From positions 1 to 37,356 of the forward strand of contig JADDPP010000473.1 of assembly GCA_016781845.1 (NCBI GenBank): a DNA stretch of 37,356 bases. The letters run 5' to 3'. The notes beneath the pieces are model-generated. The model was given only the letters and a program-made list of their open reading frames with translations. It searched no databases and was not told where the DNA came from. The DNA is from Rubrobacter sp. (lineage in GTDB: Bacteria > Chloroflexota > Chloroflexia > Thermobaculales > Thermobaculaceae). Within the stretch, counting starts at the first letter, position 1. Each line of letters starts with the position of its first letter. Position numbers and translations under genes: made by a program. Shown here one piece after another: positions 7,522 through 17,058 of the stretch.

Positions 7522-9159
7522 ATGCAGGATCTGAGCTTCGACTTCAAGCGGCCTCAGTTCGAGTTCAACGGCCTGCGGTTCGGCGTGCAGGTCTTCACGT
7601 TCGAGAACGTGTACGGCCTCGATGCGGACAAGTGCGCCGTCACGGATGAGGAGAACGCCCTCACGGTATCCTGCGACGGACTCGTCTGGGCGGGCGGGCA
7701 GGAGTCTGCCGAGGGCAACGTGTCGGTGCGCGCGGTGGTGGGGGAGCGGAGCACCACCTTCGAGATCGAGGCGAGTTGCGCCAGGACGATAAGGTGCGTC
7801 AAGCTCTTCCTCCAGGGAATCTCGGACGGCGAGATCATCAACCTGAGGGAGACGAAGAGCCAGCAGATACCGCCCCAGGGTCTGGTGCTCACGTACCCAA
7901 GCGGCTGGCGTGGGCTGTACACCCCGCTGGTTGTCCTCGGCACCCGAGGCGGAGAACTGCTCTACCTGCGCTCGCTCGACCCGAGAGTCAGGGAGAAGAG
8001 GTTTGCGTTCATCCGCCGCGATGACGGCAACCTCGACATCGAGCTGATATTCGAGGAGTCTGCTACCCGGATGGGCAGCACGGTCTCCGTTCCGGTGTGG
8101 GAGATAGGTGCGTGCGACACGCTGGAAGAAGCGCTCGGACGCCAGACGGACGCGGTACAGCGCGACCACGCCCTGGTTCCGTGGGAACAGAGGGAGGATG
8201 TGCCGGACTGGGCGAGGAAGATCTCGCTCGTCGCCGCTATCCACTGTCAGCACATGACGGGTTACGTGTTCAACGACTACACCAAGGCGCTGCGAACCAT
8301 CGAGTGGCTTGCCGCGCGCATCGAGCCAGAGAGGCTGATGGCCTACCTGCCCGGCTGGGAGGGCCGGTACTACTGGCAGTACGGCGATTACCGGCCCGAC
8401 CCACGTATGGGCGGTGAGGAAGGGTTTGCGCGCCTGATAGAGGGAGCGCGGGACGTGGGTGTCCGGGTCATGCCTATGTTTGGCATCAACGTCGTGAACC
8501 GGGGAATGGAGAACTTCGAGCAGTGGGGCGCGCCTGCAATCTCCCTGACCGCTGGAGGTATCAGCGGAGGCGCGACGGTTGACTGGGACTCCGGCAGGCA
8601 CCACGACCACGGGTGGGGCGCCCTGCTGAACCCCGGCGCGCCAACGTGGCAGAACAGGCTCGTGGGGCAGATAGCAGCGCTGATAGACAGGTACGGCTTC
8701 GATGGCGTGTTCCTCGACATCTCGGCGGTCTGGATGAACGACCCGAAGTACGACACTTACCAGGGTGTGATGGAGATGGTCCAGCGAATCAGGGAGGGCC
8801 GCCCGGAGGTGCTGGTTGGAGGGGAAGGCTGGTACGACGCGGTCGGCGCGGCGACGCCACTGATGCAGTCGGGGCACAGCGACGGCGTGATGCACTGGCA
8901 CGACGAGCCATACCCGGAGCTCTTCGACAGGTACAACAGGAGCTTTGGCCACCTCTGCCTCGGAGACCCCGGCAGGGGCAGCACCGGCGTTCACGAGTTG
9001 GGGTACAACGCCGAAAGGCGGGCGCCGGTGCGCAAGGGCAATATACCAACTGTCACCATAGTGGACGACACGCTCGAGAAGGCGCCGGATAAAGTGGAGG
9101 AGATCATCGAGGACGCAAAGGAGTATGCCGCTCGGTTCCTCCGCGGCTATGCTCCCTGA
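7522..9159 (+). CDS. Putative TIM-barrel glycoside-hydrolase-like protein
   Basis: RBS AAGGAG (7510-7515) before ATG 7522; barrel-like segments ERLMAYLPGWEGRYYWQYGDYRPDPRMGG, VRVMPMFGINVVN, YGFDGVFLDISAVWMNDP, EVLVGGEGW; N-terminal beta-rich region. Confidence 0.65.
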   Translation: MQDLSFDFKRPQFEFNGLRFGVQVFTFENVYGLDADKCAVTDEENALTVSCDGLVWAGGQESAEGNVSVRAVVGERSTTFEIEASCARTIRCVKLFLQGISDGEIINLRETKSQQIPPQGLVLTYPSGWRGLYTPLVVLGTRGGELLYLRSLDPRVREKRFAFIRRDDGNLDIELIFEESATRMGSTVSVPVWEIGACDTLEEALGRQTDAVQRDHALVPWEQREDVPDWARKISLVAAIHCQHMTGYVFNDYTKALRTIEWLAARIEPERLMAYLPGWEGRYYWQYGDYRPDPRMGGEEGFARLIEGARDVGVRVMPMFGINVVNRGMENFEQWGAPAISLTAGGISGGATVDWDSGRHHDHGWGALLNPGAPTWQNRLVGQIAALIDRYGFDGVFLDISAVWMNDPKYDTYQGVMEMVQRIREGRPEVLVGGEGWYDAVGAATPLMQSGHSDGVMHWHDEPYPELFDRYNRSFGHLCLGDPGRGSTGVHELGYNAERRAPVRKGNIPTVTIVDDTLEKAPDKVEEIIEDAKEYAARFLRGYAP

Positions 9160-9213
9160 GCGATACCACATGTCGGCGCGGCGCTGGAGCCCTGGGCGCG
9201 CCGCGCCATATTT

Positions 9214-10362
9214 CTACCACTCCGTCACCGAGCCGTCCGGGTTGCGCCATAGAGGGGTGTGCCACTGGTGGCCCGTGGCCGCAGCCTCCCGCACCTTTGC
9301 CTCGTCAATCTCGATGCCCAGCCCCGGACCGGTCATCAGGTCCACGTACCCATCCTTATAGTTGAAGCATTCCGGGTCGGCCAGGTAATCAAGCAGCTGC
9401 GAGCCCTCGTGGTAATGGATGCCGGTGCTCTGCTCCTGAATCAGCGCGTTCGGGGTGGAGAAGTCTAGCTGCAGCGACGCGGCGAGCGCGATTGGGCCGA
9501 GCGGGCAGTGGGGCGCGACCGCAACATCGTACGCCTCCGCCATCGCGGCGATCTTGCGCGCCTCCCAGATCCCTCCCGTATGGCTCAGGTCCGGCTGAAC
9601 GATGTCCACGCCGCCCCTCGCCAGCAGATCCTTGAAGCCCCAGCGGGTGTACATCCGCTCGCCGGTAGCGATGGGGATCGTAGTTGCCCTCGCCAGGTCC
9701 AGAAGCGCCTCGTTGTTCTCAGGCAAGACCGGCTCCTCCACGAACAATGGCTTCAGCGGCTCCAGCTCCTTCAGCAACACCTTTGCCATCCCCTTGTGTA
9801 CCCGCCCGTGAAAGTCTATCCCGATCCCAACCTCATACCCGACAGCCTCCCTCGCCGCCGCGACAAGCTCCGCCGCGCGCAGCACCTTGGAGGCCGAGTC
9901 CACCCACTCCATCCGTTCCACGGGCGTCATCTTCAGCGCCGTGTATCCGCTCGCTACAAGCGACCGCGCGGATGCCGCGATATCCTCCGGTGTGTCGCCG
10001 CCCAGCCATGCATACACGCGCATCCTGTCGCGGACTGGACCGCCCAGCAGGTCGTATATGGGCACGCCGAACCGCTTCCCCTTGATGTCCCACAACGCCT
10101 GCTCGATGCCCGACATCGCGCTCGTGAGAACAGGACCTCCCCGATAGAAGCCTCCCCGGTAAAGCACCTGCCACAGGTCCTCGATGCGGGATGCGTCCTT
10201 GCCGATGAGGTACTCACTCATCTCCTCCACTGCGGTCCGCACGGTATCAGCCCTGCCTTCGACGATAGGCTCCCCCCACCCAACGAGGCCATCATCCGTG
10301 CTCACCCGCAGAAAGAGCCAGCGGGGCGGTACCTTGAACAACTCCATCGTTCTGATCTGCAA
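9214..10362 (-). CDS. Mandelate racemase/muconate lactonizing enzyme family; galactonate dehydratase-like
   Basis: Enolase-superfamily architecture with IGIDFHGRVHKGMAK, LFVEEPVLPEN, IATGERMYTRWGF, DIVQPDLSHTGGI, VAPHCPLGPI, typical of DgoD-type enzymes. Confidence 0.85.
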   Translation of the reverse strand: MQIRTMELFKVPPRWLFLRVSTDDGLVGWGEPIVEGRADTVRTAVEEMSEYLIGKDASRIEDLWQVLYRGGFYRGGPVLTSAMSGIEQALWDIKGKRFGVPIYDLLGGPVRDRMRVYAWLGGDTPEDIAASARSLVASGYTALKMTPVERMEWVDSASKVLRAAELVAAAREAVGYEVGIGIDFHGRVHKGMAKVLLKELEPLKPLFVEEPVLPENNEALLDLARATTIPIATGERMYTRWGFKDLLARGGVDIVQPDLSHTGGIWEARKIAAMAEAYDVAVAPHCPLGPIALAASLQLDFSTPNALIQEQSTGIHYHEGSQLLDYLADPECFNYKDGYVDLMTGPGLGIEIDEAKVREAAATGHQWHTPLWRNPDGSVTEW

Positions 10363-10497
10363 CGGGACCTCCTCCTAAACAGTAGACCTTGTCGTCGCTC
10401 CACTCCCAGTCGCGAGGAGACGGGCACGAGCCGTGCCGACGTGCAGTGCCCCCTTGAAGCCTTGGTGCCCGCCACGGCAACCTGATATAAAGCAGCC

Positions 10498-11550
10498 ATG
10501 AGCGAGCCTCACGCGAGCCCTGTACTGGCCGGGAAGCACCTGGACATCGAGCAGCCCGGCGCCCTCGTAGCGTATCTGCGACGGACCGGGCGCATAGGCG
10601 CACGTGAGCAGCCGGCCGTCCGCGTGCTCAGCGGCGGCGTCTCCAACCGTGTAGTACTGCTGGAGCGTCCGTCCGGGGAATCATGGGTGCTCAAGCAGGC
10701 TCTCGCAAAGCTGCGCGTGCGCGTGGACTGGTACAGCAGCCCGGAGCGAATCCACCACGAGGCGCTGGGGCTGCGCTGGCTGGAGCGGCTCGCGCCCCAG
10801 GGGACGATAACGCCGCTAGTCTTCGAGGACCACGAGCATCACCTGCTGGCGATGCACGCCGTTCCCGAGCCGCACGACAACTGGAAAACACTCCTGCTCG
10901 CCGGTCATCTGAGCCGCGACCACGTGACGCAGGCGGCGCAGCTGCTCGGAGAGATACACCGCCGGGCCTGGGAGCGGCGAGGCGAGCTGCTGCCCATCTT
11001 CGAGGACCGCTCGTACTTCGAGTCGCTCCGGCTGGAGCCGTACTACGGTTACGCTGCCGAACAGGCCCCCGCTGCCGCCGCCTTCATCGAGTCGCTCATC
11101 GCAGAGACGCGCGACTGCCGCCTCACCCTGGTACACGGCGACTACAGCCCGAAGAACGTGCTGGTCCACGAAGGAAGGCTGGTGCTCCTCGACCACGAGG
11201 TGATCCACTGGGGCGATCCCGCCTTCGACATCGGCTTCTTCCTGACGCACCTGCTCAGCAAGGCACACCACCTGCCCGCGCACCGCGAGGCATTCGCGGA
11301 CGCTGCCGGTCTCTTCTGGCGGGTGTACCTCGAGGCTGCAGGGAGGGTCGAGTGGGCCGCGGAGCTGGAGCCACGGGCTGCCCGTCACACCCTGGGCTGC
11401 CTGCTGGCTCGTGTCGCCGGCCGCTCCCAGCTGGAGTACCTGAGCGAGGCCGAGCGGACTCGCCAGCGGGAAGGCGTGCTGGCGCTTATGCTAGGAGCCG
11501 CGCCGGTGCGGGTCTCCGAGCTGATCCACACCTTCGTCGAGAGGTTATAG
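10498..11550 (+). CDS. APH-fold phosphotransferase, resembling methylthioribose kinase-type proteins
   Basis: SGGVSNRVVLLE, WVLKQALAKLRVRVDWYSSPERIHHEA, catalytic loop LVHGDYSPKNVLV, LLDHEVIHWGDPAFDIGFFLTH. Confidence 0.8.
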   Translation: MSEPHASPVLAGKHLDIEQPGALVAYLRRTGRIGAREQPAVRVLSGGVSNRVVLLERPSGESWVLKQALAKLRVRVDWYSSPERIHHEALGLRWLERLAPQGTITPLVFEDHEHHLLAMHAVPEPHDNWKTLLLAGHLSRDHVTQAAQLLGEIHRRAWERRGELLPIFEDRSYFESLRLEPYYGYAAEQAPAAAAFIESLIAETRDCRLTLVHGDYSPKNVLVHEGRLVLLDHEVIHWGDPAFDIGFFLTHLLSKAHHLPAHREAFADAAGLFWRVYLEAAGRVEWAAELEPRAARHTLGCLLARVAGRSQLEYLSEAERTRQREGVLALMLGAAPVRVSELIHTFVERL

Positions 11551-11554
11551 AAGG

Positions 11555-12832
11555 GTGCCCACCATAGCTCGCCTCTCAAGCCTGGAGATCCTCGACAGCC
11601 GGGGTCGGCCGACGGTGAGGGCGACGTGTGAGCTAGTGGGCGGCGCCAAGGGCACAGCCTCGGCGCCCTCGGGCGCGTCCACCGGCTCCGCGGAAGCGCT
11701 GGAGCTGCGGGACGGGGACCATGCTCGCTACCGTGGCCTGGGCTGCAGGAAGGCTGTAGCGAAGATCGAGGGCGAGTTGAACTCCGCACTGGCGGACCGG
11801 TCGTTCGACTCCCAGCAGCACCTTGACTGGGCGATGATCGAGCTGGACGGCACGCCGAACAAGAGCCGCCTCGGCGCTAACGCACTGCTCGCGGTATCTC
11901 TCGCTTTCGCCAGGGCCACGGCCGTCGAGCGTGGGGTGCCGCTCTACCGCCACCTCGCGGGAATGATCGGCAGCGAGCCCCGCGCGTTGCCCCGCCCAAC
12001 CATCAACCTGTTCAGCGGCGGCAAGCACGCGGGTGGTCAGGTCTCCATACAGGACGTGCTCGTGGCGCCCATCTCGGCACGCACGATGGACGAGGCGCTC
12101 GCCATGACGTTCGAGGTGTACCAGGCCGCCGCCGAGCTCGCGCACCGTAAGTACGGGGCCCGCGCGCTGACCGCGGACGAGGGGGGGCTGGCTCCGCCGT
12201 TTCCGAGCGCCGAGGCGATGCTCCACGACGCCGTGGAGTCAATACGGCTTGCTCGGCTGGAGCCCGGAACGGACATCGCGCTCGCCGTAGATGTCGCCTC
12301 CAGCCACTTCTACGAGGACGGTCGCTATCGCCTCGACGGACGGTCGCTCGACGGCGCCGCGATGGTGGATCATCTGCTCGGCTGGCTTGAGCGATACCCG
12401 ATAATCAGCATCGAAGACGGACTCGCCGAGGAGGACTGGGAGCACTGGGTGCGGCTCCGCGCTCGCATTCAGGGGAGGGCGCTCGTCCTCGGGGACGACC
12501 TGCTGTGTACGAATCCCGCGCGGATCAGGCGAGCCACGGAGATGGGCGCCGCTGACGCGCTGCTGCTCAAGGTGAACCAGATCGGTACGCTCACCGAGGC
12601 GGGTGAGGCGTGCGCGCTGGCCCAATCCGCAGGCTGGAGCGTCACAGTCAGCGCCCGCAGCGGCGAGACGGAAGACGACTGGCTGGCGGACCTCGCGGTG
12701 GGCTGGTCGGGAGACCAGATAAAGGTCGGCTCTATCACTCAGAGCGAGCGGCTCGCCAAGTACAACCGGCTGCTCGAGATCGAGGCTCAGACCGGCTTGC
12801 CACTGGCGGCATGGCCCGGAAGGGGCCGCTAG
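11555..12832 (+). CDS. Enolase (phosphopyruvate hydratase) family protein, divergent
   Basis: SLEILDSRGRPTV, SGASTGSAEALELRDGD, ADEGGLAPP, DVASSHFYED, IEDGLAEEDW, GDDLLCTN, LLKVNQIGT, IKVGS. SARSGETED replaces canonical SHRSGETED; IQD replaces IQE. Confidence 0.9.
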   Translation: MPTIARLSSLEILDSRGRPTVRATCELVGGAKGTASAPSGASTGSAEALELRDGDHARYRGLGCRKAVAKIEGELNSALADRSFDSQQHLDWAMIELDGTPNKSRLGANALLAVSLAFARATAVERGVPLYRHLAGMIGSEPRALPRPTINLFSGGKHAGGQVSIQDVLVAPISARTMDEALAMTFEVYQAAAELAHRKYGARALTADEGGLAPPFPSAEAMLHDAVESIRLARLEPGTDIALAVDVASSHFYEDGRYRLDGRSLDGAAMVDHLLGWLERYPIISIEDGLAEEDWEHWVRLRARIQGRALVLGDDLLCTNPARIRRATEMGAADALLLKVNQIGTLTEAGEACALAQSAGWSVTVSARSGETEDDWLADLAVGWSGDQIKVGSITQSERLAKYNRLLEIEAQTGLPLAAWPGRGR

Positions 12833-12923
12833 TATCCTGGACGACCCCTTGCCGCCCTCCCCACGGCGCGGCCCACCCCGGACGTTCAATCATCCGGCGT
12901 GCCAACCCGCGGGATTCCCTCCA

Positions 12924-14420
12924 TCACCACTCGGCCTCCCGCTGGGGCAATGGGTCCGCCGTTAGCGCGATGCGGTCGAGCAGCCGCTCCAGGAACCGCA
13001 CGCGGACTGTTCGATACGCCGGGTCATTCCAGAGATTCGTCGTCTCGCTCGGATCGCGTTCCAGGTCGTATAGCTCCCCAGTATCCAGACCGTGGAACGC
13101 CACGAACTTATGCGAGGCGGTGCGCAGCATGGTGGCGTATGGGGAAGGGTTCGAGTGCCACGGCATCGCGTTCAGGTACTCGCAGTACACATCGTCGCGG
13201 TGGGAGTCCAGCGAGGCTTGCCCCGTCAGCCGGGGCCACAAGGACTGGCCCTGCATACCGGCGGGCACGGGCAGCTCCGCCGCCTCAAGCAGAGTCGGGG
13301 CCACGTCTATGAGCTCGACAAGCGCCTCGCTACTCCGACCTCCCTCGATCACGCCCGGCCACGAGAGGATGAGGGGGACGCGCACGGTCTGCTCGTAGAA
13401 GTACGGTCCCTTGAGATACATCCCGTGGTCTCCGAGCATCTCCCCGTGATCCGACATGAAGACCACCAGCGTATCTTCGAGCTGTCCGGTATCCTCCAGG
13501 CACCTCATGATGCGGCTGACTTGGTCGTCAATCAAATCCACCATCGCCCAGTAGGCCGCCCGGAGCAGGCGGTGGTCGCGGTCGGTCATCTTCGTATACG
13601 GATACAACCCGAGCGTGTTGTACGCCCTCTGGTGGTCTATGCTCTGAAAGACGGGCTTCTCCTCCAGCTCGCCCTCGACGTACCTCGGCAACGGGAGGTC
13701 GTCCAGGCGGTCGAGGTAGCGCTGCAGATACTCCTTCGGGGGATCGAAGGGGTGATGTGGGTCGAAGAAGTTGACCGAGAAGAGCCACGGACGGCCGTAG
13801 GTGGTGGCGGTGGTGATGAACTTGATGGCCTTTTGGGCGCACCAGGTGGACTGGTGATACCTGGCATCAACGCCCGTGTACACGTAGCGGCTGCCCTCGA
13901 CCAGCCGCCGCTGATACACTACGCCTTGCTCCTCCAACCATCGGGTGTATTCGTTCGTCGGCCAGTCCGCGGTGGGGTGGTGTGACCAGTGAAACTCCTC
14001 GTAGCCGTGGTCACGGTGCCGCTCGCCCTCCGGGCTGACAGTAGGGTGGCAGGCGGAGACGTGCAGCTTGCCCGCCAGCCCTGTAAAGTAGTCGGCGTTG
14101 AAAAGCAGGTGACCGGCGAGGCCCGACTTGTAGCGGCCCTGCCCCAGCAGCCTAGTGACGAGCACCTCGTCCTCGGGCAGGGTCTGCCCATTCTGGCGGC
14201 AGCGGTTCGTGCGCGGGTAGCGCCCCGTGAGGAAACTCGCTCTGCTCGGCGTGCAGACGGGACTCTGGATGTAGCAGCGGTCGAAGCGCACGCCCGAGCC
14301 AGCGAGACGATCCAGGTTCGGCGTGTGTACGAACTGGTTGCCGTAGCATCCGAGCGTGTCCAGCCGCTGCTGGTCGGTGCAGATCCACAGGATGTTAGGT
14401 TGGCGTCGGGTTCGGCTCAT
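12924..14420 (-). CDS. Type I sulfatase
   Basis: MSRTRRQPNILWICTDQQRLDTLGCYGN; formylglycine motif CTPSRASFLTGRYP; VVFMSDHGEMLGDHGMYLKG. Start taken at ATG 14420 (supplied ORF extends to 14555). Confidence 0.92.
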   Translation of the reverse strand: MSRTRRQPNILWICTDQQRLDTLGCYGNQFVHTPNLDRLAGSGVRFDRCYIQSPVCTPSRASFLTGRYPRTNRCRQNGQTLPEDEVLVTRLLGQGRYKSGLAGHLLFNADYFTGLAGKLHVSACHPTVSPEGERHRDHGYEEFHWSHHPTADWPTNEYTRWLEEQGVVYQRRLVEGSRYVYTGVDARYHQSTWCAQKAIKFITTATTYGRPWLFSVNFFDPHHPFDPPKEYLQRYLDRLDDLPLPRYVEGELEEKPVFQSIDHQRAYNTLGLYPYTKMTDRDHRLLRAAYWAMVDLIDDQVSRIMRCLEDTGQLEDTLVVFMSDHGEMLGDHGMYLKGPYFYEQTVRVPLILSWPGVIEGGRSSEALVELIDVAPTLLEAAELPVPAGMQGQSLWPRLTGQASLDSHRDDVYCEYLNAMPWHSNPSPYATMLRTASHKFVAFHGLDTGELYDLERDPSETTNLWNDPAYRTVRVRFLERLLDRIALTADPLPQREAEW

Positions 14421-14653
14421 GCTACTCCAGGTACTTTCCAGACCCTTGTTGGGCTCCTTCGGACGTCGCAGGCGCGGGGACAGATGCCGGGGGATGCGGG
14501 AGGCATCTCGCCGCGATGAGAGATGCTGACCAATTATACCCCTCGACTTCGCCATGTCCGGCGTGATGTAAACGTATCATTGGGCATCAGCCCGGCTTGT
14601 TCCCAACGGATGTACGGGGACTCTCACGCGGCAGAGAAAGGGTAACGTGTGCT

Positions 14654-15841
14654 ATGAACAGACAGGCGCTGGCGGGGATACAGGTCGTGGACCTGACGCG
14701 GGTGATGAGCGGTCCGTACTGCACTATGATGCTCGGCGACATGGGGGCGGACGTGCTGAAGGTAGAGCAGCCAGGCAGGGGCGATGACACGCGCCACTGG
14801 CGCCCGCCCACCGTCGGGAACGAGAGCGCGTACTACCTCAGCGTGAACCGCAACAAGCGCAGCATCACGCTCGACCTGAAGAGCGAGGCCGGACGAGAGG
14901 TGGCGCTGCGCATGATCGAGCGCGCGGACATCGTCGTGGAGAACTTCAGCCCCGGCACAGCGGACCGGCTGGGACTCGGGTACGCGGCGGCGCGGGAGCG
15001 CAGGCCCAACGTGGTGTACTGCTCCATCTCCGGCTTCGGGCAGGAGGGTCCTGCAAGGGACCGCACCGCGTACGACCTGATAGTGCAGGGGATGGGCGGG
15101 CTGATGAGCGTCACCGGTCCGGCAACCGGCGAGCCGTACCGCCTCGGCGTGCCCATCGCCGACATCGCGTGCGGGATGTTCGCCGCGTTCGCCATCGTGA
15201 GCGCGCTGTTCCACCGAGAGCGGACGGGCGAGGGGCAGTATATAGACGCCTCGATGCTCGGAGGGCAACTCGCGCTGCTGACCTACCAGGCGCAGATGTA
15301 CTGGGCCACCGGGGAGACGCCCGTGAGCACCGGCAACGCGCACGCGATTATCGCGCCGTACCAGACGTTCCCCACGCGCGACGGCCACCTCAACCTCGCC
15401 ATCGGCAACGACGCTATCTGGCGGCGCTTCTGCGAGGCGATAGAGCTGCCGGAGCTGCTGGACCGGCGTTACGAGACGAACGAGCGGAGGCTCGCGGAGC
15501 TACCCGAGATCAGGGAGCACATCGAGCGCGCGTTCGCGTCCCACGACACCGATGAGCTGGTAGCTCGCCTCGACGCGGCGGGTGTTCCCTGCGGCCCTAT
15601 CCTCTCAGTCGCCGAAGCGCTCTCACAACCACAGGCCGGGCATCTCGGCCTGCACCGCCGCGTCGAGCACCCCACGCTCGGCGCTCTCGACCAGTCGGGC
15701 TTCCCCTACCTGCTCCATGCAACCCCCTGCGAGATACGCTGCCCCCCGCCAACGCTGGGCCAGCACACTGAGGAGATACTCACGGAGCTGGGCTACAGCG
15801 CGGAAGATGTAGCGGCCCTGCGCTCGGCGGGGGCGGTTTGA
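14654..15841 (+). CDS. CaiB/BaiF family (family III) CoA-transferase
   Basis: LAGIQVVDLTRVMSGPYCTMMLGDMGADVLKVEQPGRGDDTRHW, NKRSITLDLKSEAGR, VENFSPG, YCSISGFGQEGP, YDLIVQGMGGLMSVTG. Confidence 0.95.
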   Translation: MNRQALAGIQVVDLTRVMSGPYCTMMLGDMGADVLKVEQPGRGDDTRHWRPPTVGNESAYYLSVNRNKRSITLDLKSEAGREVALRMIERADIVVENFSPGTADRLGLGYAAARERRPNVVYCSISGFGQEGPARDRTAYDLIVQGMGGLMSVTGPATGEPYRLGVPIADIACGMFAAFAIVSALFHRERTGEGQYIDASMLGGQLALLTYQAQMYWATGETPVSTGNAHAIIAPYQTFPTRDGHLNLAIGNDAIWRRFCEAIELPELLDRRYETNERRLAELPEIREHIERAFASHDTDELVARLDAAGVPCGPILSVAEALSQPQAGHLGLHRRVEHPTLGALDQSGFPYLLHATPCEIRCPPPTLGQHTEEILTELGYSAEDVAALRSAGAV

Positions 15842-15864
15842 CCTGGTTGGATAGGCACGGGTAG

Positions 15865-15993
15865 GTGGTGGAGAGGACGCTGGCGTGGCTCGCCGAGTAC
15901 CGGAGGCTGACGATCCGCCGCGAGCGCCGCGCGAACCTCCACCTGGCGTTCCTCCACCTGTGGTGTGCCCTCATCTGCCTACATTACTTATGA
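15865..15993 (+). pseudogene. IS5-family-like transposase C-terminal remnant
   Basis: VVERTLAWLAEYRRLTIRRERRANLHLAFLHLWCALICLHYL*, the typical C-terminus of IS5-type DDE transposases; in-frame stop TAG immediately upstream (15862-15864). Confidence 0.75.
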
Positions 15994-16054
15994 CCGGGCT
16001 CCCGCGGGGCCTCAGCACGGCTCAGTCAGCTTCCGAAGTCCGGGGGCTCCGATG

Positions 16055-16603
16055 CTACGCCTCTCGTGGAAGTAGGAGCTCCATCTGGTTGCGCCGGGCA
16101 CTGGCCATGAGCTTGTCCATGTCGGGCGGTGCGGCGGGAGCCATTGGGGTGGTGCTGTCCGTCACCTGCTCGCCCACTTCCTTGAATAATCGCTCCAGGG
16201 GCCCTGGCGGTGTGAGTAGCACCAACGCCCGAGCCGGACCCTCTCCCACGTTCTGAAGAGTGTGTACCGTGCCTCTGGGGATGTGCATGAAGGAGCCGGG
16301 ACCAGCGGTGATCGTCTCCTCCCCACAGAGGAACTCGTACTGGCCTTCGAGGACGTAGAACGCTTCGTCCTGAGTATGGTGGATATGAGGAGGCGGACCG
16401 CTGTGCGGCTGATCTATGCTCTCCAGAAGGGTGTAGGGGCCTGCCTCTGCCCTCTTCTTGAAGACGATGAGCTGGCTCAGCACTCGCAGCGCCGGACCCT
16501 GGCCTGCCGGCACGTACGCAACCTGTCCGCTCTGTTGTTCGACACTGCCCTCCTGGCCCTTGCTTCGTGTGCTGTCCTTCATCACGGCGTCTCCTTCTAT
16601 CAT
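16055..16603 (-). CDS. Cupin domain protein
   Basis: GPPPHIHHTQDEAFYVLEGQYEFLCGEETITAGPGSFMHIPRGTVHTLQNVGEGPARALVLLTPPG: both cupin motifs. Confidence 0.9.
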   Translation of the reverse strand: MIEGDAVMKDSTRSKGQEGSVEQQSGQVAYVPAGQGPALRVLSQLIVFKKRAEAGPYTLLESIDQPHSGPPPHIHHTQDEAFYVLEGQYEFLCGEETITAGPGSFMHIPRGTVHTLQNVGEGPARALVLLTPPGPLERLFKEVGEQVTDSTTPMAPAAPPDMDKLMASARRNQMELLLPREA

Positions 16604-16689
16604 TGGCTCGGACCCTCAACGGTAATAGTACGGACCTGGACTATTTGGTCACATAATATATTGGAAGGATGGTCTGTCAAGAGCTAGAA

Positions 16690-16986
16690 GCTCCGGTTCC
16701 AGTAGAATCTGGATGCGAGACGATGAAGTCCTGGGGGCTGGAAGCGTTTATGGTGCGCTCCTGGCAAGCCACCGACCAGCTACTGTGGATGCTGGCTATA
16801 GCTTATGCACTCACAGTGCTGGCATTGTACAGCGCCGCCCTGTGCGCCTTGCGTACGCAGGCGAAGCGACTGCTCGAATTCGAGGGCACGCTGGGCAGGA
16901 GGCTCACACCAGGCAACCTTGCCGAAGCCATCAGGCTCGACTATGGCCGCCACCGACGCGCCTGGACTTCAGCTTGGCTGACCTGA
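16690..16986 (+). pseudogene. Probable DDE transposase 3' remnant
   Basis: VPVESGCETMKSWGLEAFMVRSWQATDQLLWMLAIAYALTVLAL resembles the 'E..f..mKs.lGle.f.vRsw.a...ll.l...AYal' C-terminal region of IS4-type transposases; no upstream catalytic region in frame. Confidence 0.45.
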
Positions 16987-17058
16987 GTTTGTTTGGAACT
17001 GGAGTGGCTTGTGCCGTCGGGACCAGAAAAAACGAGTGATAATGCGGGGTGTCATTAG

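Noticed and set aside
7441-9171. Long antisense ORF (576 aa) opposite the TIM-barrel gene
   Set aside because: Composition (Arg/His/Val-rich, no motifs) is that expected of antisense frames in GC-rich coding DNA; the plus-strand frame has an RBS and fold-like motifs.
9508-10485. 325-aa plus-strand ORF antisense to the galactonate-dehydratase-like gene
   Set aside because: Low-complexity Arg/Pro/His-rich translation fully overlapping a strong CDS; treated as a GC-frame shadow ORF.
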